A stretch of DNA of 64,000 nt, from contig CM033122.1 of NCBI GenBank assembly GCA_019321725.1, forward strand, positions 62,001-126,000, given 5' to 3'. Shown piece after piece: positions 39,701 to 51,104 of the stretch. The notes below the pieces were generated by a model. The model was given only the letters and a program-made list of their open reading frames with translations, was not told the origin of the DNA and searched no databases. Position numbers and translations under genes: made by a program. The number at the start of each line of letters is the position of its first letter. The first letter of the stretch is position 1. This DNA comes from Paulownia fortunei (Eukaryota > Streptophyta > Magnoliopsida > Lamiales > Paulowniaceae).

Positions 39701-42700
39701 TTTTACAGAATCGAGTAGGTATGTTCACTTGAAAATTCACATTTTATGAGTAAGATGCAAATGTTACAGGTTCTTTTAAACACAACTAAAACCATCATAT
39801 TTGATCAAAGTGAAGTAGGTTAACTGACGGAAGTTCTTTATGGTAGTTGTTGAAAGCTCTCTTTATCAGTCAAAGAGTTGCGATCTTCTGTCCTTGAGAC
39901 ATTTTCTCTCTGTTTCTAGAAAGATCTGTATTGTGTACTGTGTATATGTTTCTGTGTGAAGCTCATTTTGTGTCTGCCTTGCCTGCAGCTCCTGCTGAGA
40001 AACTCCAGGCTCTTGTTCTTGCTGAGTGTGTCATATCCATTGTTGGCGAAGAATGGCTAATTGGACCTACGACCTTACCTGATGCACATAGTTCTTTCCC
40101 TGCTGACCGGTCAGAGATGAAAGTGACTCTTTTGATTTTCATTTTGTCCTTCTCATCTGTTTTTTTGTTAAATATTTTGTAGTCTTTTAACATAGTAATT
40201 TTACTTCTCCTTGTCCTTCTCCAGATGTATGCTGCTTGTTTTGGAGACATCTAGGGTTGAAATTGCTGTTATCTTAAATGAGCTAGCATACTTAAAATAT
40301 GAAGCCTCTAAGAATTCTCGTTCAAATGCTGAAATCTTTCCTGTAAAGCTAAGGAATCTTGGTGTTGCCTACTCTTTGGTAGAAAGGATTATCAAACTCA
40401 TCTCGAAATTTGGTGAAAATGAAGGTATGTAATCGTAAATTGTCTAAAATCTCTGTTGTTATCCTGATGCTCTCTCTTTCTCTAAATCATGAAAGAAAAG
40501 AATTTCAAACGTTCACTATTGTATTCTGTTCAAAGAGAAGTTGTTTTGTGGTGATCATAGAAGGTGTGTACCATCAGACTTATGTTAGGTTATTTGAGGA
40601 ACTTAAGTCTTTCTGGCTAGATCATAAGACAGGTATATAGAGACATAGCTAAATGAATAGAGGTTGGGAGGGATTGTCCAAGCTGTTGTGAGTAGCCCAG
40701 GACAAGTTAACATTTTCTTGTTTAATTTCATTCACAAGGAAAGTATATAGGTCAGCAACATCCTCTTGACGTTTCAGCTGACAATGGCAATTTTTTGCAG
40801 AATCAAATTCAACTTCCACCATTAGTGAAAGCACTTTCACCAAAATCATCAGCGGGCTCAATGAGACAATTGGTGTGGTCCTTGATTATTTGCAAGATGC
40901 GAAGGTAAGAGGATCTCTTTGCATGAAGCAATAAAGTTATAGTTGAAACTATTTATTATTAGAATAATGTTTCTGCAGGATCATGGGGAGAGACAAGGGG
41001 ATGACCTTTTGGCTTCAGTCAGAATAGTTGGGAGGTATCTTTATTTCACTTCTTACCTTTTCATTCTTTTACTAGTTATATGTTTTGACTTTAGTTAGAT
41101 GTAAACGACTTCTTTCGTTGTTGAATCTTTTAATTTCTTTTGTACATGATTCTATTGTGTAAGTGTCGTTCCCTTCTTAATAGAAGATGTACATTTAACT
41201 GAAAAAATGCTTACTTTAAGTGCTATTGAAGATTTTCTTATGAAAAGACATAATAAATACTACAGTCTAAAAAGGCATGCAGAAAGGCAAATAAGCTCAG
41301 AAGCAGCTACCATATAGTCTAGTTGTATTATGCAACAAGTAATAGACTAAGAATTGAAAAATGCTTCACATTTCAAGAGAATGATATTTGCTATATGAAG
41401 TTTCAGAAAAAAATTGGCAATCAACTAATCAAAGAGATGTTTGTTTTTTATGATTTTAGGCTGTGGATAATCTTAATGTGCTTAGCAGTAAATTCGTGGC
41501 ATGATGGGGTGGAAACTGATTTAAACTAGTCATAATTTTTGATGTTGCGACTATACTGTTGTTTCAGCTATCTTGCAGAAGCGCCTTGTGCATGCAAAGA
41601 GAAGGTCAAGGAACTTCTTGGTTATATGCTGTCAGTTGAAGGGGAAGATGAGTCTAGGTTTGACATATCTTATGATATTTAAGTTAAAAATTTCTTGGGC
41701 CTTCCACTTTTGCATAATATTTACTAACCTTTTTGATATGTTTTCAAATTGCAGTCCTTTTTACTCTATCACCTTTTTGCTTCCTATGCTGTGTCAAACA
41801 ACAATGAGCAATGATGGATGTGAAATATTTGCATCTACTGGGGCTTTTGGAGCTGTAAGAAAATGCTTTTGAACAATTTGGTGTATAATCTTTCTTTATT
41901 TCCAGTTGATTTCCTCTTATGACAAAGCACAATCAGCATTACCTAAGTGAAGATCTGCGTTATGATAATCAATTTTGTTGATTTGTTGTTTTCATGTATA
42001 AATGTGGACGTAACACGGACATAGATAGTAGTATAACATTTCAATATCTACCTTCTATTGAGAGCATTCCATGCGAGCCTTCCAAATTTTGTGGCAGGTT
42101 GTTGGTTGCCTTATTTCTTTGATTAATTCAAGCAGCTCTAGGATAGAGGATGGCAGTACCATATTCTTGGCATGTGATACAATTTTGAATTTCCTTTTAA
42201 AGGTATAACCTTTTGCTACACTTTAATAGTGAACATTAGAAGATCGAAGTAATGGAAGTCACACTTTCCATTTTCTTTCATGAATAGAGAGAGCAAGTTC
42301 GTTTTTCCTTGGACAATCCTAGTTCTGTCAAGCTTTTGCAGGCATTGTCACGCTGGACAGGTGTGCTTCTCTACTTTGATATCTTGAACAGTACTGTTTT
42401 TTATGTTTAAAGTTGGTAGAAATGGCTGTCTATTAGATTGTTACGTTTTGCTTTTGCATGTATATTTTCTTTGACCTCTGTGTTTTGAATTATTAAAAAA
42501 AAAAAAAAATACTGATCTGACTCATATTGATGGAGTACTCTATTATATTACTGAATGAGACTCCGAAGATTGGACACGAGAGAGAAAATCAAGATAAAAA
42601 GGATGAGTTAAGGAGACAGGAGAAATAATGAAGGGCTGTAGATGGAGGTGAATCTACTATAAAATAAATGTTATTATATCGTATACAATGAAGAACAAGG

Positions 42701-44278
42701 GAATCGTATGACTGACAGAGGCATAAGGTCTTTAAGCACCTTCTACATATTCACAAGCAATTGTAAACCAGACATGTTTTTGTTCAATTCCATCCCAGTT
42801 CTAGTTCTGCACAAATGTCTTCTCTGCTGTAAAGGTTGGTTCCATCTACAATGTTTGAGGAAAAAATTGGAGATTAATAGTTATATCATCTTTGCACTTG
42901 ACAAAGATGCTACCTCCTGAGTTTGGAGTGATGGTCCAGTTTGTGCTTGGAAAAATCAGTGTTTCCGCCTTTTTTTTTTATGTTGCTGAACGACATGCTT
43001 ATGTAAATATATCACATGCCTTAATTTTTCCTTTAGCAGTGTTCTTTCCTTGTGGAAATTCATTGGATTTCTGACATGGTTATGCAGAGGAAGCAATTGA
43101 CCCATTTGTTATTATGATGGCATCAAGCATATGCTCATTAATACTTGATTCAACTTCTGAGGAAGCTCTTCTGCGCCATCCAGATTTTAACACCAACAAT
43201 CTGATTGCTCTGTCACAGCTCATGAAGAGAAGTTTGATTTCCTGTGGTCAGGTAATCTCTGTGGTGCCTCTTTTCTCTCTCTCTGCTATATTCTTTACTC
43301 TGTTTGTGCATTGAGTTGGGGGGTGGGAATTTTGAGATGCTCATCTTATTCTGAGCTTTATAAAGAATGAAAGCTTCTAGCAGCAGGTGACTAGGATGTT
43401 CCATGCAAGCTGGATTGAACAATAATAAAATGTGATATCTTTCTTGCTATTCAGACAACTCTAAGCTGTTAAGGGTACAATGTTGACTTTGAATAATTAT
43501 TCTCAATTTCACTTAGATGCATACTTCATTTTAAGGTTCAATTTTCTATATGCCATGAAAATTTAGCAGGATAGTTAAACCAGGAGTGCATGTACATCTT
43601 TTGGCAAAATTCACGGGGAACCACGTCTGTAGGGATTATATTTTATTTATTTTTTTGTTTTGGGTAAATTCAGGGTTAAGCTTTGAATTGCGTATTGGTA
43701 ACATTTGCATGAATTGAGATTAGGTACAATTTCATGCTGCATCCTTTTTTGTCTCCTCTTTTTTTGGTTGATTATGCTTCAGGTTAGTGTACATTTTGAA
43801 TTATTCAGTGTGTCCTTGTTATGTAAATGAAGAGTTTTTGTTCATGCTACTACTTCTAAAATGTGTAATTATGTCAAAAGGCATCATAATTGTGGTGATT
43901 AGGATCTTATATTAAATACCAATGCAGAAAGGTTCCTCTTAACCCCAGGACTGCCATTCCTCACTTTATGCAAAAAATAAAACAAAATTTGCATTGGTTT
44001 TGTGAGATATTCACAGACTTTGCTTTCAAATGTTTTTAAATACAAACAGGATCAAATGTCTGATGATACCAACTCGGAGGCTGATCTTCATCAGATAGTT
44101 ACCTCGGGTACGTATGTGGTTCACTCTGGTGTGGGTATGATGCATCACTGGGGATTGGTGCTGTCTGAATTTAGTTCAAAATGTGGTTCAATGGAATGAT
44201 AATATGGTAAAACTGGACGCAGGGTATTCTTCTTGGGCAGATCGGTTTCCCCATATCAAAGAAGTGGTTGAGAGATGA
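36774..44278 (+). CDS. Neurochondrin family protein
   Basis: Plant member of the neurochondrin family (similar to Arabidopsis At4g32050), predicted helical-repeat, leucine-rich cytosolic protein. The animal protein affects neurite growth; the plant role is not established. Seventeen exons with matching phase: 36774-37029, 37128-37287, 37971-38107, 38407-38510, 38628-38723, 39625-39718, 39989-40109, 40225-40424, 40801-40904, 40979-41034, 41568-41657, 41755-41854, 42098-42202, 42288-42360, 43088-43251, 44050-44107 and 44223-44278 (1974 nt, 657 aa). Recognisable blocks: SLEDLMKLLRGKTDSQRLAA near the start, ECYEFLFLVTTAHEDG, FALLHNALKFEALHLLS, FYSITFLLPMLCQTT, and the conserved end YSSWADRFPHIKEVVER before TGA 44276-44278. 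A Ser-rich stretch follows the N-terminus. No damage is seen. Confidence 0.93.
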
Positions 44279-45637
44279 GCCAATTTTCTCAGATATCCTG
44301 CAGCTTGTGAAGATTAATGCAAACAGTTTGGTTGCGGAAACTGACACTCGTGCAGCCATGTTGACTAGTCGGTGAACCTTGAAGATGAGTAGATATGTCA
44401 TGATAAAAATATGAGCTCCTTCATGAATCCTTAAATTTTGAAATGAGATGGTTCCTGAAAATATTTAGTTTGGTGTTGTAGTCTTTCTGTTTCCTTCTGT
44501 ATCGTCCTCTTTCAAATGGATTTTGCTTTTAGCCTTGTACATGCTTGTAAATTCGTCTTTTTAAGTGTGTATACTAGGAAATCGCTGATTTAAAGGTTGA
44601 GGGTGGTGCAAGCTAGAAGGCTGAGTCACTTGTGGGTGATCTCTTTTATACTAAAAATTTACTGTCTTTGAAAACCTTATATTTCATTGAAGGATTATAG
44701 GCATACTTTGTAATTTCAAAGGAATGTTAAGGGCCAATGAAACCTAGTTTAAGTGTGAGGCCTCAAGAAGTCTTGAGATATTGAGTTTAAATTCTATTAG
44801 ATGTGTGAGCATTAGTTTATTTCTACCGATTGATTATTTATTTACATGATATGTGATGTAATGATTTTTTATACAATGATGTACAGATTGTTTTATTCAC
44901 AAGAAAAACAAAAAAAAAAGGAATGTTAAGCGAAATAGAGAATTATGAGTCCTGGATTGCGGGGCATTGTAATAGTGGAGTGTAATGATATAACATTTTG
45001 TGATGAATGAAAACACATATTAGTGGTAGTATTGGTGTACAATAGCATGATGGAATCACGGTGCTTCTTGCGTCTTCTTTTTAACATTTGGGCCACTGCC
45101 CGAATTAGGGTTGAATGTCAGTTAATGATGCATCGTGACTTGACAGTGGAATCAATTTCTTATAGGAAAAATGGAGTTCCTCCAGTAATGCTGTACATAC
45201 AGGATCGATTTCTGTATGTAAATGGCACAAAGTCGATAATTGTGCTGCTTATACTTTCTTTACCTCTTTATGTATAATGAGAAAGAAGAAGGAATGAAAG
45301 ATGATATTATTGCTAGCTAGTAACCTATGCTATGCTTCCTGTATAAATTGTTTTCATTTCAATTTCTCACTCAATATATTTATCTCCAAGCCATGGCATA
45401 GAGTCAGTCAACTCTGAAGAAAATAATTACTTTCAAATCCGGACCAGAAAATATAATCTGGAGTCCTTAATTGTCAATTTAATATTCTTGTCCTGGCCCG
45501 TGGCCTACCAAGCTGACCAAATATAAACAAACAAAACTCAAGAACTCTTCCATTTCCTGGAGAAACCTTTGCCAGTTGCCCCCAGCCTCCACCACCACCT
45601 GCTCCTCCTCTCCTCTCACGCACGCACGAACGCAGAA
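44279..45637. other. Neurochondrin 3' flank and HPAT promoter
   Basis: The neurochondrin 3' UTR runs for an unknown distance past 44278. AT-rich DNA follows. AAATATAAAC near 45519-45528 could act as the HPAT TATA element, about 115 bases before its ATG. No other gene is seen. Confidence 0.5.
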
Positions 45638-48600
45638 ATGGGTTGTGGGAATTTGTTCTTCACTCTGGTTATCACCTTTTCAGCAGCACTCATCACATAT
45701 AACATAATCATATCAGCAAATGCGTCTCTCAAGCAAGACTTCCCAGGCCTTTCAAACCCCTCTTCATCCTCATCAACAAAATCAGCTTCTTCATTCTCTG
45801 TTGACCCCATCATCAAAATGCCAACAGACTTATTCTCCTCCTCCTCCTCCTCCTCCTCCTCCTCATCAAGCTCCAAGACAACCAAGAGGCTTTTCCATAC
45901 TGCTGTTACTGCTTCCGACTCGATCTACAATACGTGGCAGTGCAGGGTGATGTATTACTGGTTCAAGAAACAGAAAAATAAGCCAAATTCTGAGATGGGG
46001 GGCTTCACCAGAATTTTGCATTCTGGGCAGCCAGACAGATTCATGGATGAGATCCCCACATTTGTTGCTCAGCCCCTACCCGATGGAATGGATCAGGTTT
46101 CTTTATTTATAATAAATTCCTTTTGAGTATTGTCGTAATTGCTCAGCCCCTTGAGGACTTGAGTGAACAAGGTGGTGGACCTTGAAATTCAGATGATTTT
46201 TTTGCTTTGATCGAGTGTGTGAGTATTCGGGGTGTGTTGTTCTTGTGATTAATCGTGGCTTTGGTGGAAAGTCTATATCTTCTAGCTTTGCTTCCTGGTT
46301 TTATAAATTGGAAAGGCAATGCGGTGTGTAACCTATTTTTTGTGTTAGTTTTGGTCATATTGTTAAGAGTTTATGCCTGTTTAAGTTTTTGGAGAAAGAG
46401 AATTGAAAGCGCAGATTGGAGTTATTCGTCAAGCCACGCTCTTGTATTGGCATATTCCTTTTGTGGTTTCAGAATTGTTGACATGCATTTGGACGACAAT
46501 TTCCACTTTGGCATGCTTCTTACAAAAGATCATTTGAGATTCTAGGCTTTTAAAGGCCTAGGTTTTCTGGAGTTCTAAATCCGGATGCATATAATAGCCA
46601 GTCGGGTGAGTGTTGTTAGAAGTAAAAATGGTTAAAATTAATTAAAGTGTACTTTTAGCAACTGTGATTTGACCAATCCTAATTCAACTTATTCATCTAG
46701 AATAGGAGATGAAAGATCTAAGACGGTGATTGTTGTTTTAGGGCACGAAAAGTAGTTCTCTTAGGCTGGTCTTCAACTTTACCCCTGAGGACAACCATTT
46801 AGTTCTCTTCCTGGAACCCACTGCAGCCAAGTAGCATGTTCTTTGGTGGCTTTCACTCATTTTTCACAGCGGTATATGGGAGTTGGGATGGGAACTGTTA
46901 TTGATAGTTATGATTACTGCAAACAAATCCAGGTCGAATTTATTTATTTGCTGAATGTAGTTTCCATTTCTCTGATATTTGTGGGGATATTGATGGCAAA
47001 CAAATCCGGTTAGCTTCGCGCCTATCAAAAACTTCCAACTGTATGGACTTGTAAATAATTTAGTACCTTTGGGCTGTCATTATTTATGTTCGTTGGAGAC
47101 AGTCTGTCTCTCCTGCTTATCAAAATTCTGCAATAATTTCTTTTGCATGGGTTGCACTACTTGCTAGATCTATTCAAGTCTTTCTACAGTTATTTTTAAC
47201 TCCACAGAGTAATCAACAGTTGTTTGCATGAGAGTTTCCCTATAGACAGGTCTAGATGCATTGTCATTGATATTGCTATACATACTCATTATTCCTTAAA
47301 GCTCAAACGGGTTTTCTGTATTTTCTTTGCAAAGAGTGCTAAGAGTCCTAACAATCACGAAAATATTTATATGGACCAACTTAAACTTGTGGCAGAAAGA
47401 AACAACTTGTTTACAGTCCATGATCATCACAACTTAGAAGAGTAATTTTTGGTCCATCTTTAAAACTAATTCACCTTACCTGTCGTCTTATTTCAGGGGT
47501 ACATAGTCCTAAACAGACCTTGGGCATTTGTGCAGTGGCTTCAGCAAGCAGATATTGAAGAAGAGTACGGAAACCCATGCTGTGGATTCTTATTATAAAT
47601 GATTTTGATAATTTTGATATTCTTATCAATTTCTTCTATGAAATGAAATTATTTATCTCATACTTATGTCTGTGTAGCTACATATTGATGTCAGAGCCAG
47701 ACCACATTCTGGTCAAGCCCATTCCGAACTTATCAAGAGATGGCCTCGGAGCTGCGTTCCCTTTCTTTTACATTGAGCCTAAGAAATATGAGACTGTGCT
47801 GCGGAAGTTTTTCCCTGAGGAAAATGAACCAATAACTAACATTGATCCCATTGGAAATTCCCCGTCATTGTAGGAAAGGTATCTGTCATTATAAAAAGTT
47901 GTCTGGTTTTAACTTGATTCTCTTTCTTGCATTCTTGTAAGTCCTTGGCAATTTATATTTCACAAAATTATATCAGGATGCTCTAAAAAAGATAGCTCCC
48001 ACTTGGATGAATGTTTCCTTAGCAATGAAGAAGGATCCTGAAGCAGATAAAGCTTTTGGATGGGTTCTTGAGATGTAAGCTACATCTTTGAGATTCATAG
48101 TTGCATACTTTTGGTGTTTTTAAGTCCAACTAAGTTTTCTTCTTACAATTGTAGGTATGCATATGCTGTTGCATCAGCATTACATAGTGTGGGTAACATC
48201 TTGTACAAGGAATTCATGATTCAGGTCGAATAATTTGCTGCTATTGTTGTTAGAATTCTTGTGTGAAAGTTGATATATTTCCTTTAAATAAATCTAAAAT
48301 GTTAGATAGCTAAGATATTTGTAGCACATGCAGTTGTTGCCTATTGATATTGATGTCATCTTTAAATCTCTTTTCTTGACTTATGCATCCAAGAGCTAGT
48401 TAAGTCATCTTCAAGTACGCAACCAAGCACTTAGAAACACGCATATAATATTACCCCTTGTCAAGGCTCTCCTATCTTCCAGTTATTAGTAAGATAAATT
48501 AGCTGTATGCCTGTACCCCAATCCAGAAAAGGTGAAGTATGGCATGTAATGCATCCCACTGTTTCTGAGTCGTACTGTATGGAGCAATAAGCTGTAATAA

Positions 48601-50218
48601 TCTGGGAGCATGTGTGTCAATGATAATGTTGTTTTGATGAAGAGTTCATACATTCAGTGTTAAAATATGTTGCTCCGATCTTACTATCTCACATCATTAT
48701 GTAGTTATAGATTTTTGCAGCTTTGTCATCACCACGACCTAGTCGTGATTGGCATCAATGCGGAGAAATATCTAGAAACCATTAATTAAGAATATTATTC
48801 GCTCTTTTGATGTTAAATCTTCAAGTTAGTTACTCCTCAGTTTGCCTGTTCTCTTCGGTTGAACTCCACTCTCTAGTCTGCTAAAGCGTGTTACTGCAAA
48901 TAAAATGGAGATGAAAATGTCCCACTTTCACATTTACGACATTAATAGATTATGCAAATAATGGCTTAAAATCTTAAGTTGTCTTCCCCATTTAATGTAC
49001 TCCCTTCTAGATAACCTCTGCTTTTCAGCTCTGAGAATGTTGGACTTAAAATTGTCGTGCGTAGATTATGTGATATTTATGACTGGAGTTGCCGCTATTC
49101 ATATTATGGATGGCCTAAAAAGTTGCCTATCTTGTGAAAATCCCTACAGCCTCCATGGGATACGACAATTGGCAAGGCTTACATAATTCATTATACTTAT
49201 GGATGCGACTATGATTTGCAGGTAATTTTTTTTTTTTGGAGCCACTTTTAGATCCTTTTGTTATTTTGGTGTGTGTTTCTTTTTTTCTTTACTTAGTTTT
49301 CCTTTTGTTTCCTTGGGAGGATGGGGGGATTGGGAGTAGGAAGCCTTTTCAACTACTTTTGCCTGGAATTTATATATGTCAACCTTTCAGGGTAAGTTGA
49401 CTTATGGAAAGATTGGAGAGTGGAGATTTGACAAAAGATCATATGACAACATCTGGCCTCCAAGAAATCTTTCTTTGCCGCCTCCTGGTGTCCCAGAAAG
49501 TGTGGTATGTTCTTATCCCTAATCGATATGCCTTTTCTTATTGTAACTCATAAATGGTGGAACTACTGTTAGGATTACTTATCGAATATTAGATTGATTG
49601 AGAAATAAAACCTATCAGCTGGCATGATGAAGAGTTGCAGAGGTTTGCAATCCTTAACTTTGTTATGACCTATTTGATTCGGGGTTTATGCCAGAACATC
49701 CTAGTTCTTGAGCTGTCCTCATGCTTTGTTGGGCAATATGTACAAATCGTTTGTAGGGGATGGGGCGCTACGCCTATTTTGGATCATATATTGATGTTAC
49801 CCACTGAAAAACCAATTAAAAAGAAGATATTTGTGGAGTTAAAAAAAAAAAAAATCTCAGCTAAGCTGAAGAATTATTTTTCAAAATTGATTGATGTCTG
49901 CTGTCTACTTCACTTGTTTCTATAACTCCTATTTATCTTGGCTACTATATTATATTTGTGTGCGACTCTGTAATTGTACATGAGCAAGATTTGTGAAGCA
50001 ATCATCCTCCTCTACTGTTAGCTTGCATCTAAATAGTTCCAATGCTTTGCTTTGTTCCACTACGTCATTTTATATCTTTGTTGAAAGTAAGTATGGCCTT
50101 CTTCAATCCCATGATTTTCATGCGAGAAAAATTTACGCAAGAATTTATGACATTGCAGGTTACGTTGGTGAAAATGGTGAATGAAGCCACTGCCAATATT
50201 CCAAACTGGGGTTCCTAA
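45638..50218 (+). CDS. HPAT: Hydroxyproline O-arabinosyltransferase (HPAT1/2-like), frameshifted in exon 3
   Basis: Cis-Golgi type II enzyme that adds the first L-arabinofuranose to hydroxyproline of extensins and CLE peptides. Exons 45638-46096, 47497-47564, 47678-47878, 47977-48074, 48155-48224, 49150-49221, 49391-49504 and 50159-50218. MGCGNLFFTLVITF starts a membrane anchor (about residues 5-27); a poly-Ser stem follows, then the catalytic region with NTWQCRVMYYWFKK, MGGFTRILHSG, GYIVLNRPWAFVQWLQQ, YILMSEPDHILVKPIPNL, IDPIGNSP, APTWMNVSLAMKKDPEADKA, IIHYTYGCDY, GEWRFDKRSYD and the end ANIPNWGS. After GNSP the family motif VIVGK is present but one base out of frame (C run at 47860-47863), giving TAG at 47871. 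All other exons are intact. With that base counted the protein would be about 380 aa (HPAT1 has about 366). A real null allele or an assembly indel is possible. Confidence 0.9.
45834..45864 (+). repeat. (TCC)n coding microsatellite, poly-Ser in HPAT
   Basis: About ten TCC units encode most of a 13-residue serine run in the lumenal stem of HPAT, between the membrane anchor and the catalytic domain. Length change here keeps the frame and is probably tolerated. Confidence 0.9.
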
Positions 50219-51104
50219 AGTCCAAGTGTGGCAAGAGGCTACCATGTGAACAGTGTTAGTGAGAAAACAATTGTCCCAATTACATCACCAATGAGGATAA
50301 AATGGCCTCTCTCCTTCTTGGAGCTCTAAATGATGTTCTCGCAATGGTTTGCAGAGCTCGAATGCATGCTGAAAACAAGTTGTCCGCTCATATTCTCTTT
50401 AGTTTTAATTTAGAATTCTATACTAAACACACATCAAGAGGGATTGTGGTCTTGGGACTTGTAAATCATGAACAGGAAAAACATCCTCTACAATGCACAG
50501 AAACATCTTTTTTAGAGTCAAAGTGAATGGTTAAAACTTGTAAAATGCTAATATCTTAATCATAGTTCATAATAGTTTGTTTAGTAATATTTTTAAGGTG
50601 ATAAAGCGTGCAAACCTGTTATAGCTCTCACCATGTATAATTCTAATTGTTCAAAGCAGTTGCCTCCAATCTAATTTTTCAACCAAATACGTGTAGTTAA
50701 GCCCCTCAGTATCATAATCAACACCAAGCATCTGTTCAGCCCTTTCGGTCACACAATCACACTTGACAACTTCGTGCTCAAGACCAGTAATGGAAGCTGA
50801 AAACCTTGAGATTTCCCTTTGCCAGGACATGTTCAGGCGTTAATATTTCACAGGTTTAAATTCATTTATATATTTTCAGGACTTGAAACTTTGACTTTTT
50901 CAATTTTCCCCATAATTATCCTTGCCAAGAATATTTAAGCAACAGGCGGGATAATCAGAAGCGCATGTACTTCCACATATTTTACAGCTGAAATAATATT
51001 TACACGGATCTCTGCAACCCATTCGATGCCAAAAAAAGAAAAAATCAATTTGAGATGGTTGCAGAGGAGATTCTACTTACACAAAAGGAACATGCCAGGG
51101 ACTC
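50219..51104. other. Convergent 3' region of HPAT and the SET gene
   Basis: Holds the 3' UTRs of two genes that run toward each other. The boundary between them is not visible. No further gene is seen; the 74-codon frame at 50302-50526 has no recognisable product. Confidence 0.5.

Noticed and set aside
44171..44401. Minus-strand frame over the end of the neurochondrin gene
   Set aside because: Shadow of the last exon (YSSWADRFPHIKEVVER on the plus strand) and 3' flank.
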